A stretch of DNA of 64,000 nt from Treponema berlinense (GCF_900167025.1 NZ_FUXC01000011.1:39552-103551), one strand, 5' to 3'. Positions 26,019 through 34,989 are shown, counted from the stretch's first letter. Notes: generated from the letters alone by a model not told the origin. A program made the numbers and translations.

Positions 26019-27140
26019 TTATTTAATCAATTCTCGCAACGGAATGGTTACACGCACGCCGGAAGAAAAAACAAGTCCGGTTGCAAAACTTTTAAGAGCG
26101 TTCAATGCGCTTCCGTCGGTGTCGTTAAAAACAGTGTAGTGAATGTCCTGTACAAAACTTATGTCGGTTTTTCCGGCTTTAAACGAAGGCGAATTAAAGC
26201 TGATTCCCAAAATTCCTGGAAAAACAGAGGCTTTTATTCTTTCGTCGTTGTTGCCCGGAAGATACGGAGTTCCGATTGTAAAGACAGGACCTGCAAAAAT
26301 TCGCATATAGTCGGTCATCGTAAGGCTAAAAATCAACGGCAATTGAATTACGCCAGTTCCACTGTCCCAACGTACAGTCGTTCCAATTCCTGGTTTTAGA
26401 TTTTTTCCTTCGTAAGTTGCATGCACTGTTCCGGCAATTCCACGGAAAGTAAGCATAAAATTGTCAGGAGTAAAAAAGTTCCAGTCAAGGCAGAACATTC
26501 CGTCCAAGATGATTTTGTCCGTAAAATTTCCATTTTGACGGCTTGTCTGGCGGGAACTGCTGTTTTTTCCGGATAAGCCGGCTTTAGAAACCGATTCGGA
26601 GTTTTTGCTGGAAGCAGTATTGTTTTCGGCTAAAATTTTTGAAGGCGGCAAAAATCGGCCGGTTTTGTAATATTTTCCTTTCCAATAATTTTCTTTGAGG
26701 GAACTCAAAATTACGCCGGTGTTTGGACCGTCAGAAGCGGCATTTAAAAAGTGACCGTTTCCAATGTAAATTCCGACGTGGCTCGGATCACCGGAAGCAG
26801 TTGTTCTAAAAAAAACTAAATCTCCTGGTTCACGTTCAGATTCATCAATTATTTTGCAAAACGAATAAATACCTTTTACAGTTCTTGGCAACTGATAGCC
26901 GATAGATTCTCTTGCAACCGTATAAATCAATCCTGAACAGTCAAAAGAATTTGGACCGGTTGCGCCATTTACGTAAGGACGACCAATGTATTTTTTTCCG
27001 TAATCAACAAAAGTCTGCCGGTTTGCCGCGGCATTTTCCGCATTGGCAGCCATTGTCTGCGCGCACAGCCGCGGAGTAAACAAAATAAAAGCACCAAGCC
27101 AAAACCATACAACTAGTCGATTTCTGTCATTTCTCGTCAT
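26019..27140 (-). CDS. NlpC/P60 peptidoglycan hydrolase with C-terminal barrel-like domain
   Basis: Predicted to cut peptide bonds in cell-wall muropeptides outside the cytoplasm. A signal-peptide-like helix lies at residues 8-27. The NlpC/P60 domain covers about 40-165: nucleophile Cys68 in SFDCSGLIYTVARE, catalytic His in PSHVGIYIGNGHF, and a second His in GHFLNAASDG. A Ser/Asn-rich linker (about 165-205) leads to about 165 residues of strand-like, Gly-rich sequence (LPLIFSLTMTDYMRIFAGPV, FATGLVFSSGVRVTIPL) that looks like an outer-membrane or surface beta domain. That combination is uncommon. A TTGTTA-N17-GATAAT promoter ends 6 nt before the ATG. Confidence 0.85.
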   Translation of the reverse strand: MTRNDRNRLVVWFWLGAFILFTPRLCAQTMAANAENAAANRQTFVDYGKKYIGRPYVNGATGPNSFDCSGLIYTVARESIGYQLPRTVKGIYSFCKIIDESEREPGDLVFFRTTASGDPSHVGIYIGNGHFLNAASDGPNTGVILSSLKENYWKGKYYKTGRFLPPSKILAENNTASSKNSESVSKAGLSGKNSSSRQTSRQNGNFTDKIILDGMFCLDWNFFTPDNFMLTFRGIAGTVHATYEGKNLKPGIGTTVRWDSGTGVIQLPLIFSLTMTDYMRIFAGPVFTIGTPYLPGNNDERIKASVFPGILGISFNSPSFKAGKTDISFVQDIHYTVFNDTDGSALNALKSFATGLVFSSGVRVTIPLRELIK

Positions 27141-27146
27141 AATTCA

Positions 27147-27175
27147 ATTATCGTAAAAAAACAGAGCCATAACAA
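27147..27175 (-). promoter_or_regulatory. Promoter of the NlpC/P60 cluster, leaderless arrangement
   Basis: TTGTTA (27175-27170), a 17-nt spacer, GATAAT (27152-27147), then 6 nt to the ATG at 27140. No Shine-Dalgarno sequence. Confidence 0.6.
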
Positions 27176-27272
27176 GCAAAATGAACGATTTTTTTATTTG
27201 AGGGCACAAGTTTCTTGCAAGATAAAAGCTGGCTTTGCATTGATTTTTTTGACACAAATTTATAAAAACGTT

Positions 27273-27300
27273 TTGCTTTATATAGAAATTGTGCTAAACT
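27273..27300 (+). promoter_or_regulatory. Candidate promoter of the PAS/GAF-GGDEF gene
   Basis: TTGCTT at 27273-27278, a 16-nt spacer, and TAAACT at 27295-27300 preceded by TGC (extended -10). The predicted start near 27307 would place the G10 tract in the 5' leader. Confidence 0.4.
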
Positions 27301-27323
27301 GAAACATAGGGCGCATTTTTTGC

Positions 27324-27333
27324 GGGGGGGGGG
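27324..27333 (+). repeat. G10 homopolymer tract at the ribosome-binding site
   Basis: Ten consecutive G lie 6 nt before the TTG start of the GGDEF gene and must serve as its Shine-Dalgarno region. Tracts this long slip readily, so tract length may vary between cells. Confidence 0.8.
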
Positions 27334-27339
27334 TATGTC

Positions 27340-29061
27340 TTGGATGTTCATAACACAAGACGCATAAGTGACATCTCATTTTCCATAGACAAAGATTTAA
27401 ATATAAAATCAGGAAACCGCAGTTTTTCAATTTTTCTTCGTAAAACAGAAGTTTCCAGCATAAATCTTTCTGAATTTCTTTCGGAAAATGACACAGCAAA
27501 TTTTAAGCATTTTCTCTCAACTTTTAAGCCACAAGTTCCAAATGAACCTGCAAACTTTGTTGCAAAACTCAAGTCGAGGAATTATTTAATAACCTGCATT
27601 TTTACGGTTATAAAGGCAGGCGACAACCTTTTTGAAGTGACTGTCGAAGAACTTTCGTATTCGCGGCACCTTTTGGACAGGGCGCTTCTGGAAAGCAGGG
27701 AATATTCAACTCTTCTTCAAAATTTTGATGCGTATTATTTTATTTACGAATGTGAAAAATTTACTGTAAAAAACACAAAAGACCTTAATACGCTTTTTGT
27801 CGGAAATTGCGACGAATTTAAAGAATATTTTGAGAATTTTTTTCATCTTAACAAATCATTCACGCAAGAAAGCAAACAGCTTATTGCCATGCTTGCAAAT
27901 ATCCGCAACTTGGAGACTGGCAAATACTACAATTTTTTGCGGGCAGACAAAAAAATGCTTACTGTTCATACGCTTCGGGCGAGTACGCGCACAAAGACAA
28001 TTGTTGTCGGCAGTGTAAATTTTGGACAGAAAATTGCACTGGCAGAAAATGCTTATGTCGAAAGCCACGACGGTTTAACTGGAATTTACAATAAAAAGGC
28101 AATTACCGAAATTGCAGTCAAAAAAATCAATGGGCAGAAAGTTCCGTGTTCAATGATTATAATTGACGTTGACCATTTTAAGGAATGTAACGACACTTTT
28201 GGCCATAATTTTGGCGACAAGGTTCTTGCTTCTGTTGCCAGTTGCATAAAAGAGGCAATCGGCACAAAAGGAATTGCAGGAAGAATTGGCGGCGATGAAT
28301 TTTTGGTTTTGCTTGATTTGACCGAAGAAGACGATATTCGAAATATTACGCGAAACATTCGCACTGGAATTCAGTGGAATATTACTTCAATTGAACCTGG
28401 AAGCACCGTAACCTGTTCAATGGGAGTTGCAAGATTTCCATTGAACGTAAAAGATTATGATTCGCTTTTTAACCTTGCCGACAAATGCCTTTATATTGCC
28501 AAAAACAAGGGACGCAACTGTTATATAATCTATAAACCTGAGCTTCATGACTGCATTTTTATTCAGAACAGACAGAACGAAAACAAAATTGCAAGCGGAC
28601 AACTTTACAACGAAGCGGCAGACGATGTAGTTGAAATTTTAAAAGCAATTCGCGAAAAAAAGAGTGAAGAGGACCTGCAGCCGATTCTTCAAAAATTGGT
28701 CGATTATCTCGGCATAAGCACGATTATGGTTTACGATTCGGCACACCGCCTTTATTGCAGTGCAGGCCGCGCAGAAAAGAATTTTAGGGAAGAAGCGTTA
28801 AAACAGGAAAACTATTTTTCGTTTTTTAATGGATTTGATTACCTGCACTTAGACAATACGAACGTTTTGGATTCGATTTCGCAGGAAAAATATGTTTTTT
28901 ATCGAAAAAACTGCATATCATCAACTTTGGAAGTGTTGTGCAATAAAAAAACGCTGATTTGCTTTGACGTTTTTAAACCGGCACGAACCTTTCCAAAAGA
29001 AAAAATCATTTTTATGCTAGTAGTTGCGCGGCTTTTGGCAAGCACTTTTAATATTGGCTAA
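27340..29061 (+). CDS. GGDEF protein with N-terminal PAS-like and C-terminal GAF-like regions
   Basis: Likely a diguanylate cyclase. Residues 1-240 look like a PAS-type sensor (ISDISFSIDKDLNIKSGNRS). The GGDEF domain spans about 250-410, with IIDVDHFKECNDTFGH and an intact RIGGDEFLVLL. No RxxD inhibitory site precedes the signature, unlike the cyclase at 2.4 kb, so product feedback may be absent. The last 150 residues resemble a divergent GAF domain (LQKLVDYLGISTIMVYDSA). Translation appears to start at TTG; an ATG at 27335 is in another frame and gives only ten codons. No transmembrane segment is seen. Confidence 0.88.
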   Translation: MDVHNTRRISDISFSIDKDLNIKSGNRSFSIFLRKTEVSSINLSEFLSENDTANFKHFLSTFKPQVPNEPANFVAKLKSRNYLITCIFTVIKAGDNLFEVTVEELSYSRHLLDRALLESREYSTLLQNFDAYYFIYECEKFTVKNTKDLNTLFVGNCDEFKEYFENFFHLNKSFTQESKQLIAMLANIRNLETGKYYNFLRADKKMLTVHTLRASTRTKTIVVGSVNFGQKIALAENAYVESHDGLTGIYNKKAITEIAVKKINGQKVPCSMIIIDVDHFKECNDTFGHNFGDKVLASVASCIKEAIGTKGIAGRIGGDEFLVLLDLTEEDDIRNITRNIRTGIQWNITSIEPGSTVTCSMGVARFPLNVKDYDSLFNLADKCLYIAKNKGRNCYIIYKPELHDCIFIQNRQNENKIASGQLYNEAADDVVEILKAIREKKSEEDLQPILQKLVDYLGISTIMVYDSAHRLYCSAGRAEKNFREEALKQENYFSFFNGFDYLHLDNTNVLDSISQEKYVFYRKNCISSTLEVLCNKKTLICFDVFKPARTFPKEKIIFMLVVARLLASTFNIG

Positions 29062-29111
29062 ACTCGCAATAAAATAATTGTAATAACTGTTGCTCTCCGG
29101 AAGAGTTTTTG

Positions 29112-29141
29112 TTTATTTTATATAACTGTATATAAAATAAA
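29112..29141. promoter_or_regulatory. Perfect 13-bp AT palindrome upstream of the chagasin-META lipoprotein
   Basis: TTTATTTTATATA, ACTG, TATATAAAATAAA: two perfect 13-nt arms with a 4-nt centre, ending 16 nt before the ATG. It could be an operator or a leader hairpin. Related TTTTATATA sequences lie before both pectate lyase genes. Confidence 0.6.
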
Positions 29142-29157
29142 TTTAACGAGGTAACAA

Positions 29158-29922
29158 ATGAAAAAAACACCAGCATTATTCAGTTTGATTTGTGCAGGAA
29201 TTGCAGCCTTTGCAGTAAGCTCATGCGCTTCAACAAAAAACAGTTTGGGCGAAAGCAATTCAAAAGAACTAAAAATAGTTCTTGGAGGAAACGCAACAAC
29301 CGGATATTCTTGGGAAAATACACTTACAAATGAAGAAATTGTAAGTGTAAAAGAAAAAACAACATATCTTGGAAAAGACGGAATTACAGGCGCGCCTTCA
29401 AAATTTGAATATTCTGTAAAAGCATTAAAGGACGGAACTACAGATTTAACTTTTGTTTACAAACGACCTTTCGAGGCAGACGAAGCGCTTGATACAATAG
29501 TTTATAAAATCGAAGTGAAAAATGGAAAAATTCTGGCTCTAGGTACAATCGAAGGAAACTGGAGAATAAATTCTTTTTATAAAAACGATGAAGCGCAGGC
29601 AATTTGCGATGTTGCCCTCAACTTAAAAAAAGAAAAGGACGGTTTTTTTGTTGCTGGAGAAGCCGGAGTTAATATTTTTAACGGAAATATAAAACTTTCG
29701 GGAAATATAGGAAAAGACGAAGGCGGTTTTGCCTTGACAAAAATGATGGGACCGGCAGACGCAATGTCTTTTGAAGACAATTACATCCAGCTTTTTAATG
29801 GAGAATTTTATGTAATTCCGGCAGTAAAAAACGGAACAGAAATTCTTACAATTGCAAATTTAAAAAACGGTTTGTCGGCAGAATATCGCCTTGTAAACGA
29901 ACCATTGGTAGAAAGACAGTAA
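29158..29922 (+). CDS. Lipoprotein with chagasin (I42) inhibitor and META domains
   Basis: The lipobox VSSC (Cys23) gives a lipid-anchored surface or periplasmic protein. The first domain (about 35-125) has all three inhibitor loops of the chagasin family: GNATTGYSWE, GAPSKFEY and KRPFEA. It should block papain-like cysteine proteases. The second domain (about 128-245) looks like META/HslJ: GTIEGNWRINSF, FFVAGEAGVNIFNGNI, ALTKMMGPADAMSFEDNY. GAGGT lies before the start. The TtcA-like gene begins 1 nt after the stop. Confidence 0.85.
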   Translation: MKKTPALFSLICAGIAAFAVSSCASTKNSLGESNSKELKIVLGGNATTGYSWENTLTNEEIVSVKEKTTYLGKDGITGAPSKFEYSVKALKDGTTDLTFVYKRPFEADEALDTIVYKIEVKNGKILALGTIEGNWRINSFYKNDEAQAICDVALNLKKEKDGFFVAGEAGVNIFNGNIKLSGNIGKDEGGFALTKMMGPADAMSFEDNYIQLFNGEFYVIPAVKNGTEILTIANLKNGLSAEYRLVNEPLVERQ

Positions 29923-29923
29923 A

Positions 29924-30631
29924 ATGCCGCAGCCTTTTTTATACAATCTGATTGATAAGGCAGTTTTTGACTATAAACTGATTGAAAAAGGCGACAAAAT
30001 TCTTGTGGGTGCATCTGGAGGAAAAGACTCCACTGCGCTCATAGAATATTTTGAAAACCGTCAAAAAAGAAAAAATGCCGATTTTGAATTTTTGGCATTG
30101 AATATTCAGACAGATTTTGGCGGCGGACTTCCTTCTGACATTCAGACACTTTTTAAAGAGTGGAATGTTCCGGTGAAATCCATTTTTGTAGATGTGACAG
30201 GACGCTTGAGTGACGGTTATAAGATGAGCTGTTACTGGTGTTCAAACTTGCGCCGAAAAGAACTCATTAACTTTGCGGTAAAAAACGGATTCAACAAAAT
30301 TGCTCTTGGACATCATCTTGACGACATTTTGGAAACTCTGCTGATGAATGCCTTGAATAAAGGCGAGCTCAGCACAATGACACCTTCCCTAAAACTCGAA
30401 AAATATCCTGTAAAAATTATCCGCCCGCTTTGTTACGCTGGCGTACAGACAATTGTCGAACACTCAAAAAAAGGCGGCTATTTTGGCTGGACATGCACCT
30501 GCACTTATCAGGATAACAGCACAAGAAAAGATGCCCGCCGCCGTCTTGAACTTTTGACCGGCGGAGACAGAAAAAAGAAAGAAAGACTTTTTAAAGCGCT
30601 CAAAAACATAAGACCAGAATACTTGCCATAA
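29924..30631 (+). CDS. TtcA/TilS-family PP-loop tRNA thiolation enzyme
   Basis: ATP-dependent tRNA modification enzyme, probably 2-thiocytidine synthesis. The PP-loop GASGGKDSTALIEYF binds ATP. CYWCSNLRRKELINFA supplies a CxxC pair that in TtcA helps hold a [4Fe-4S] cluster. GHHLDDILETLLMN is the matching family motif, and a further CTC pair (WTCTC) lies near the C-terminus. At 235 residues it is shorter than TtcA proper (about 310) but normal for the ATP-binding subfamily in anaerobes. It is translationally linked to the lipoprotein gene upstream. Confidence 0.88.
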   Translation: MPQPFLYNLIDKAVFDYKLIEKGDKILVGASGGKDSTALIEYFENRQKRKNADFEFLALNIQTDFGGGLPSDIQTLFKEWNVPVKSIFVDVTGRLSDGYKMSCYWCSNLRRKELINFAVKNGFNKIALGHHLDDILETLLMNALNKGELSTMTPSLKLEKYPVKIIRPLCYAGVQTIVEHSKKGGYFGWTCTCTYQDNSTRKDARRRLELLTGGDRKKKERLFKALKNIRPEYLP

Positions 30632-30758
30632 AAGAAATCTGACATAAAAAAAATCTTGAGAATTTGTTTTTTCGGATTTAAAATTGAACAAAAGAAATCT
30701 TGAAATTTAAAAAAGATTAAATGCTGTCAATTTTGGCGATTTTTTCTTGGGAGGTTTT

Positions 30759-32390
30759 ATGTCAGTTGTTTGTTATTCTCTCGGTGCGGCTCAAGAAGTG
30801 ACTGGTTCAAAACATATTTTTGAAATTGATGGCCGGGCTTTTATGGTTGATTGCGGGGCTTTTCAGGGAAAACGTGCCGTTGCCGATGCAAAAAACCGGA
30901 ATTTTGAAATTCCGGTCGACAAAATCGAAACCGTAATTTTAACCCATGCCCATTACGACCACTGCGGACTTTTGCCAATGCTCGCCAAAAAAGGCTATGA
31001 CGGCAATATTTACGCAACTCCTGCAACGCGCGACCTTGCCGACCTTGTAATGATGGATTCAGCAAGAATTCAGGCACGTGATGCCGAATATCTTCGTAAG
31101 CAGGCTCAAAAAAAAGGCGAAAAATTTACATGGCAACCTCTTTTTAACGAAAAAGACTGCATTAAGGCAGAAAATCAGATTGTAACGCTCGGATATAACC
31201 GCCAGATGTACATTGCGCCAGACGTAGAACTCGAATTTTTTGACGCAGGACACATTTTGGGTTCGGCATTTGCGTTTATAACGATAAAAGGCCAGCGCGG
31301 CGCTTCAAAAAAAATAGATTCAATAAACAAAATAAATATCTGGAACAAACTTTTTGGCTGGAAAAATTCGATTTCGGAAAGACGGGCAGAAAGGCTTGCA
31401 GAAAATGAAGACGCCGACAGACGCAAAACTGCCGACAGGCGAAAAGCCACGGCAGAAGAGCAGGCGCAGTATTCGGGAATAGAACGCCGTTCTGGCTACG
31501 ACCGCCGCGAAGGAAAAGACGAGATTCGGATTCTTTACACAGGCGATTTAGGACGTTCTTCAAAACCGATTATCCGCGACCCAAGCGTAAAAATTCCTGC
31601 GCCAGATTACATTTTTTTGGAAAGCACTTACGGTAACCGCAAACACGAAGGCACAGAAATTGCCATGGAAGAACTTCGAAAAGTTGTTCGCCGGGCAATC
31701 GACCGCAAAGGAAAAATCATAATTCCGTCATTTGCAATTGAGCGCACTCAGGAAATTGTTTATTACCTCCACATGCTCGTAGACCAGCGAAAAATTCCTT
31801 CGATTCCAATTTATGTGGATTCTCCAATGGCAGTAAACGCGACAAGTATTTTTCAGGTACATCCGGAATGTTACAGCCGCGAAGTTGAAGAAGCCTTCCT
31901 TGACCGGCACAAAAATCCATTTGGCTTTGACCAGTTAAGTTTTGTTACGAGCGTTGACGAATCAAAGGCATTGAACCAAAAATCCGGACCAATGATTATA
32001 ATTTCGGCAGACGGAATGTGCGAAGCCGGACGCGTTGTGCATCACCTTGCAAACAATATAAACGACCCGAAAAACACAATTTTGATAGTCGGTTATATGG
32101 CAGAAAACACACTTGGCCGAAGAATCCGCGACGGAGCAAAAGAAGTAAAAATTATGGACGAATGGTATCAGGTAAATGCGCATGTCGAAACAATCAACGC
32201 ATTTTCTGCCCATGCCGACTACGAAGAAATTGTAAAATGGCTCAAGCAGGTTGATACAAGCCGCCTTAAAAAAATCTATCTGGTTCACGGCGAAAAAGAT
32301 GCCCAGGAATATCTGCAAAACTATCTAAAAGAAAACGGATACAAGCACGTTCAGATTGTAAAATACGGCGAAACTTACGAACTGGCGTAA
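30759..32390 (+). CDS. Beta-CASP metallo-beta-lactamase nuclease with charged insertion
   Basis: A CPSF73-like RNA-processing hydrolase. Metal ligands lie in THAHYDHCG. The beta-CASP half has FIPSFAIERTQE-like PSFAIERTQEIVYYLHML. The late His motifs are in FSAHADYEEIVKWL and YLVHGEKDAQ. GGGAGG 4 nt before this ATG fixes the start. Between residues about 180 and 255 a charged segment rich in Arg, Asp and Lys (ADRRKTADRRKATAEE, GIERRSGYDRREGKD) is inserted in the lactamase domain. A family A repeat follows. Confidence 0.88.
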   Translation: MSVVCYSLGAAQEVTGSKHIFEIDGRAFMVDCGAFQGKRAVADAKNRNFEIPVDKIETVILTHAHYDHCGLLPMLAKKGYDGNIYATPATRDLADLVMMDSARIQARDAEYLRKQAQKKGEKFTWQPLFNEKDCIKAENQIVTLGYNRQMYIAPDVELEFFDAGHILGSAFAFITIKGQRGASKKIDSINKINIWNKLFGWKNSISERRAERLAENEDADRRKTADRRKATAEEQAQYSGIERRSGYDRREGKDEIRILYTGDLGRSSKPIIRDPSVKIPAPDYIFLESTYGNRKHEGTEIAMEELRKVVRRAIDRKGKIIIPSFAIERTQEIVYYLHMLVDQRKIPSIPIYVDSPMAVNATSIFQVHPECYSREVEEAFLDRHKNPFGFDQLSFVTSVDESKALNQKSGPMIIISADGMCEAGRVVHHLANNINDPKNTILIVGYMAENTLGRRIRDGAKEVKIMDEWYQVNAHVETINAFSAHADYEEIVKWLKQVDTSRLKKIYLVHGEKDAQEYLQNYLKENGYKHVQIVKYGETYELA

Positions 32391-32404
32391 TTTTTAAATA
32401 TTTT

Positions 32405-32507
32405 GGGCGTTGCGGCTGTTTTTAACAGCCGCCGCTTTGTCCGGGGTTGCATTGTTCCACTTCGTTCCACAACGCGCCTTTTGCGCGCCCCTCCCGCCGC
32501 TAACGCA
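32405..32507 (-). repeat. Structured intergenic repeat, family A, copy 5
   Basis: On the minus strand: GCGGGAGGGGCGCG, hairpin (GCGCGC aaaa GGCGCGT), TGTGGAACGAAGTGGAAC, AACCCCGGACAAAGCG, a second perfect hairpin (GCGGCTGTT aaa AACAGCCGC), AACGCCC. The 295-nt gap before the pectate lyase gene holds this and an AT-rich promoter region with TTTTATATA at two places. Confidence 0.75.
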
Positions 32508-32685
32508 TTTTTTGTTTTTCCAAAAAAAATCTTAAATAACAGTTAATTCTCCTTTATAAAGCATATTTTATATAAAAATACGAGGTTTTATATAGAAAAT
32601 CGACTTTTTCTTGATTATCATCAAAATTAAGGGAAAGAGTGAACTCAATCAATACGACAGAATTTTATTTCTAACGAGGTAATCG

Positions 32686-34959
32686 ATGAAAAAAAACTCT
32701 CAAAAAAGAAAATTCGGCACAATTTTATTAAGTCTTGCCGCATTATTTGCAGTGCTTTTTTCGACAGCAGCATGCAAGACAGACAGCGACGATGATGAAT
32801 TGAACAGTGTGACAATTAATCCTTCAGAAGCGACAATAAACGCAAATGGACAGATTTCGCTCTATGCAGATGTTGACAGAAAGGGCTCTGGTACTCCAGT
32901 TTATAAATGGGAAATTACATCTGGCGACGACTATGCAACGCTTGAAAATGCAACTTCTGCAACTTGTGTTGTTACCGGTAAAAACACAACAGCAAGCGCT
33001 CAGCGCGTAACCGTAAAATGTACCGTAACATTTGCTTCGACCACGAAAGAGGCAGAAGCAACAGTAACTGTTAGCACGGCAAAAGTAGAACTAGAAAGCG
33101 TTTCGATTGCAGGTTCAGCAGAAATTGAATCAACAGCAAATACAGAGCTTACCGCAACTCCAGCTTTTACAATTAAAGGGGCTTCGCCAACTGTAACTTA
33201 TACTTGGACAATAAGCGCAGGCAGAGAATATGCAGAGCTTTCTGAGTCAACAACAGGAACAATTAAACTCACAGCAAACAACACAACAACGGAAGCACAG
33301 ACAGTTACAGTAAAAGTAACTGCAGCTTACGACGGAACAACTAAGGAAGCAACAAAAACTGTAAAAATTCTTGCGCGAGGACAGGTTGTAGAAAACAAGG
33401 TTACTTCTGTAAGTGTTAGCGCGGAAAAAAGCTCGATTGCTTGCGACGGAAGCACAACCTTAACTGCAACGCCAGTATATTCTGGCAATCCTGAAATCAC
33501 TTACACCTGGACAATCAGCTCAGGCAGTGAATATGCAGAGCTTTCTGAGTCAACGACAGGAACAGCCACACTCACAGCAAAAAACACAACAACTGCAGAA
33601 CAAACAGTTAAAGTAAAAGTAAGCGCTTCTGACGGAACAAATTCTGTAGAAAGCACTTGCGAAGTAACGGTTGGAGCGGCAGCTGCAGTAGAGACTGGAA
33701 ACGTAATAAAAGCAAGCGACACACCACTTGGATTTGCTGGAGTAAATTATGCAATGCCGACTTTTACTAATGTTGTGACTGTAAAAACAAGAAACGAATT
33801 GATGAAGGCAATCAATAACGAAAATTCATTGATTTATATTGATGGAATGATTGATATGTCAGATGAGGGAAACGGCTCAAAACTTCCTGCTGAAGGTGCT
33901 AGCAATATTGCGGTTTCTTCTGTAATGGATTCTTGGATTGCGTCAAAAACTTCAAATGCTTATAAAACATATGCTGCGTGGGTTGAGGCTTATGCGGCAG
34001 TTTGTGAAAAATCTACTGATGATAAAGAGGTTGGCAATTCAGGTAATTCTTCATTATGTAAGATGGTATGGACTTTAAATAATGCATGGAAATCTGTAAT
34101 CCAGCTTAAGTTAAACTCTAATACGACAATTATTGGGCTTGGAAATAATTCTGGTATTCGTGGTGGAACAATCAGCATCAATGGCATTAAGAATGTTGTA
34201 ATTAGAAATCTTACTCTGGTTGATGCAATTGATATGTTCCCACACCATGAAGTGAAGTCAAAAGGAGAATCTGATGGTTTTAATGCTCAGTTTGACTGCA
34301 TAACAATTCAGGGTTCTAACACTGCGAATATCTGGATTGACCACTGTACTATGAAAGACACTCTTGTAATGCAGCACGTTCAGTCTGGAACAAAAGAAAA
34401 ATGGCAGAATTATGATGGTCTTTGCGATATAAAAGGCGACGGCAAAGGAATAACTGTTTCTAACTGCCATATGTATCATCACGACAAAACAATGCTTGTA
34501 GGTTCAGACGATAATGAAGGCGATAACACAGTGCGTAAACTTTCTATTATAAACAATCATTTTGATACTTGTGTACAGCGTTTGCCGATGGCAAGAAACA
34601 GCCAGTTCCATGTTTTGAATAACTGGTACACTTTTGGTAAAACACAGTCAGTTGGAGATGGTAAGACCAAAGGAGATTACTGTATTGGTGCAAGAAAAGG
34701 TGCTTTGATTTATTCTGAAGCAAACTATTTCGACAGCAATATGCAGTATTCTATCCGTGGAAATGAAAAAACAGCTTCAATGGCAAAAGTTTATGACACA
34801 GGAAGTGTTGACAAAAATACAAAGAAAACTGATGAGTATACTGCGGTTGATTCTGCACCATTTACTGTGCCTTATTCTTATGAACCAATGACAGCCGAAA
34901 ATGCAAAAACATACGTTGCTGCCAACGCTGGTGCTGGTGTCTGGACTGTTGTAAAATAA
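32686..34959 (+). CDS. Secreted pectate lyase (PL1) lipoprotein with three Ig-like domains
   Basis: Cleaves polygalacturonate by beta-elimination outside the cell. The lipobox STAAC (Cys30) anchors it. Three Big_2-like Ig domains occupy about 42-130, 135-230 and 238-335. The second and third share ELSESTTGT and neighbouring sequence and look recently duplicated. The PL1 parallel beta-helix follows (about 345-757), with NIWIDHCTMKD, a calcium-site Asp in YDGLCDIKGDG, and the catalytic Arg region CVQRLPMAR. GAGGTAATCG precedes the ATG. No dockerin or sorting signal is seen. Confidence 0.93.
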   Translation: MKKNSQKRKFGTILLSLAALFAVLFSTAACKTDSDDDELNSVTINPSEATINANGQISLYADVDRKGSGTPVYKWEITSGDDYATLENATSATCVVTGKNTTASAQRVTVKCTVTFASTTKEAEATVTVSTAKVELESVSIAGSAEIESTANTELTATPAFTIKGASPTVTYTWTISAGREYAELSESTTGTIKLTANNTTTEAQTVTVKVTAAYDGTTKEATKTVKILARGQVVENKVTSVSVSAEKSSIACDGSTTLTATPVYSGNPEITYTWTISSGSEYAELSESTTGTATLTAKNTTTAEQTVKVKVSASDGTNSVESTCEVTVGAAAAVETGNVIKASDTPLGFAGVNYAMPTFTNVVTVKTRNELMKAINNENSLIYIDGMIDMSDEGNGSKLPAEGASNIAVSSVMDSWIASKTSNAYKTYAAWVEAYAAVCEKSTDDKEVGNSGNSSLCKMVWTLNNAWKSVIQLKLNSNTTIIGLGNNSGIRGGTISINGIKNVVIRNLTLVDAIDMFPHHEVKSKGESDGFNAQFDCITIQGSNTANIWIDHCTMKDTLVMQHVQSGTKEKWQNYDGLCDIKGDGKGITVSNCHMYHHDKTMLVGSDDNEGDNTVRKLSIINNHFDTCVQRLPMARNSQFHVLNNWYTFGKTQSVGDGKTKGDYCIGARKGALIYSEANYFDSNMQYSIRGNEKTASMAKVYDTGSVDKNTKKTDEYTAVDSAPFTVPYSYEPMTAENAKTYVAANAGAGVWTVVK

Positions 34960-34989
34960 ACTTTACCGTTTGTCATTGAACTAATGCGT

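Noticed and set aside
27335..27367. ATG just after the G10 tract as start of the GGDEF gene
   Set aside because: It is in another frame and stops after ten codons; TTG at 27340 is in frame and properly spaced from the G tract.
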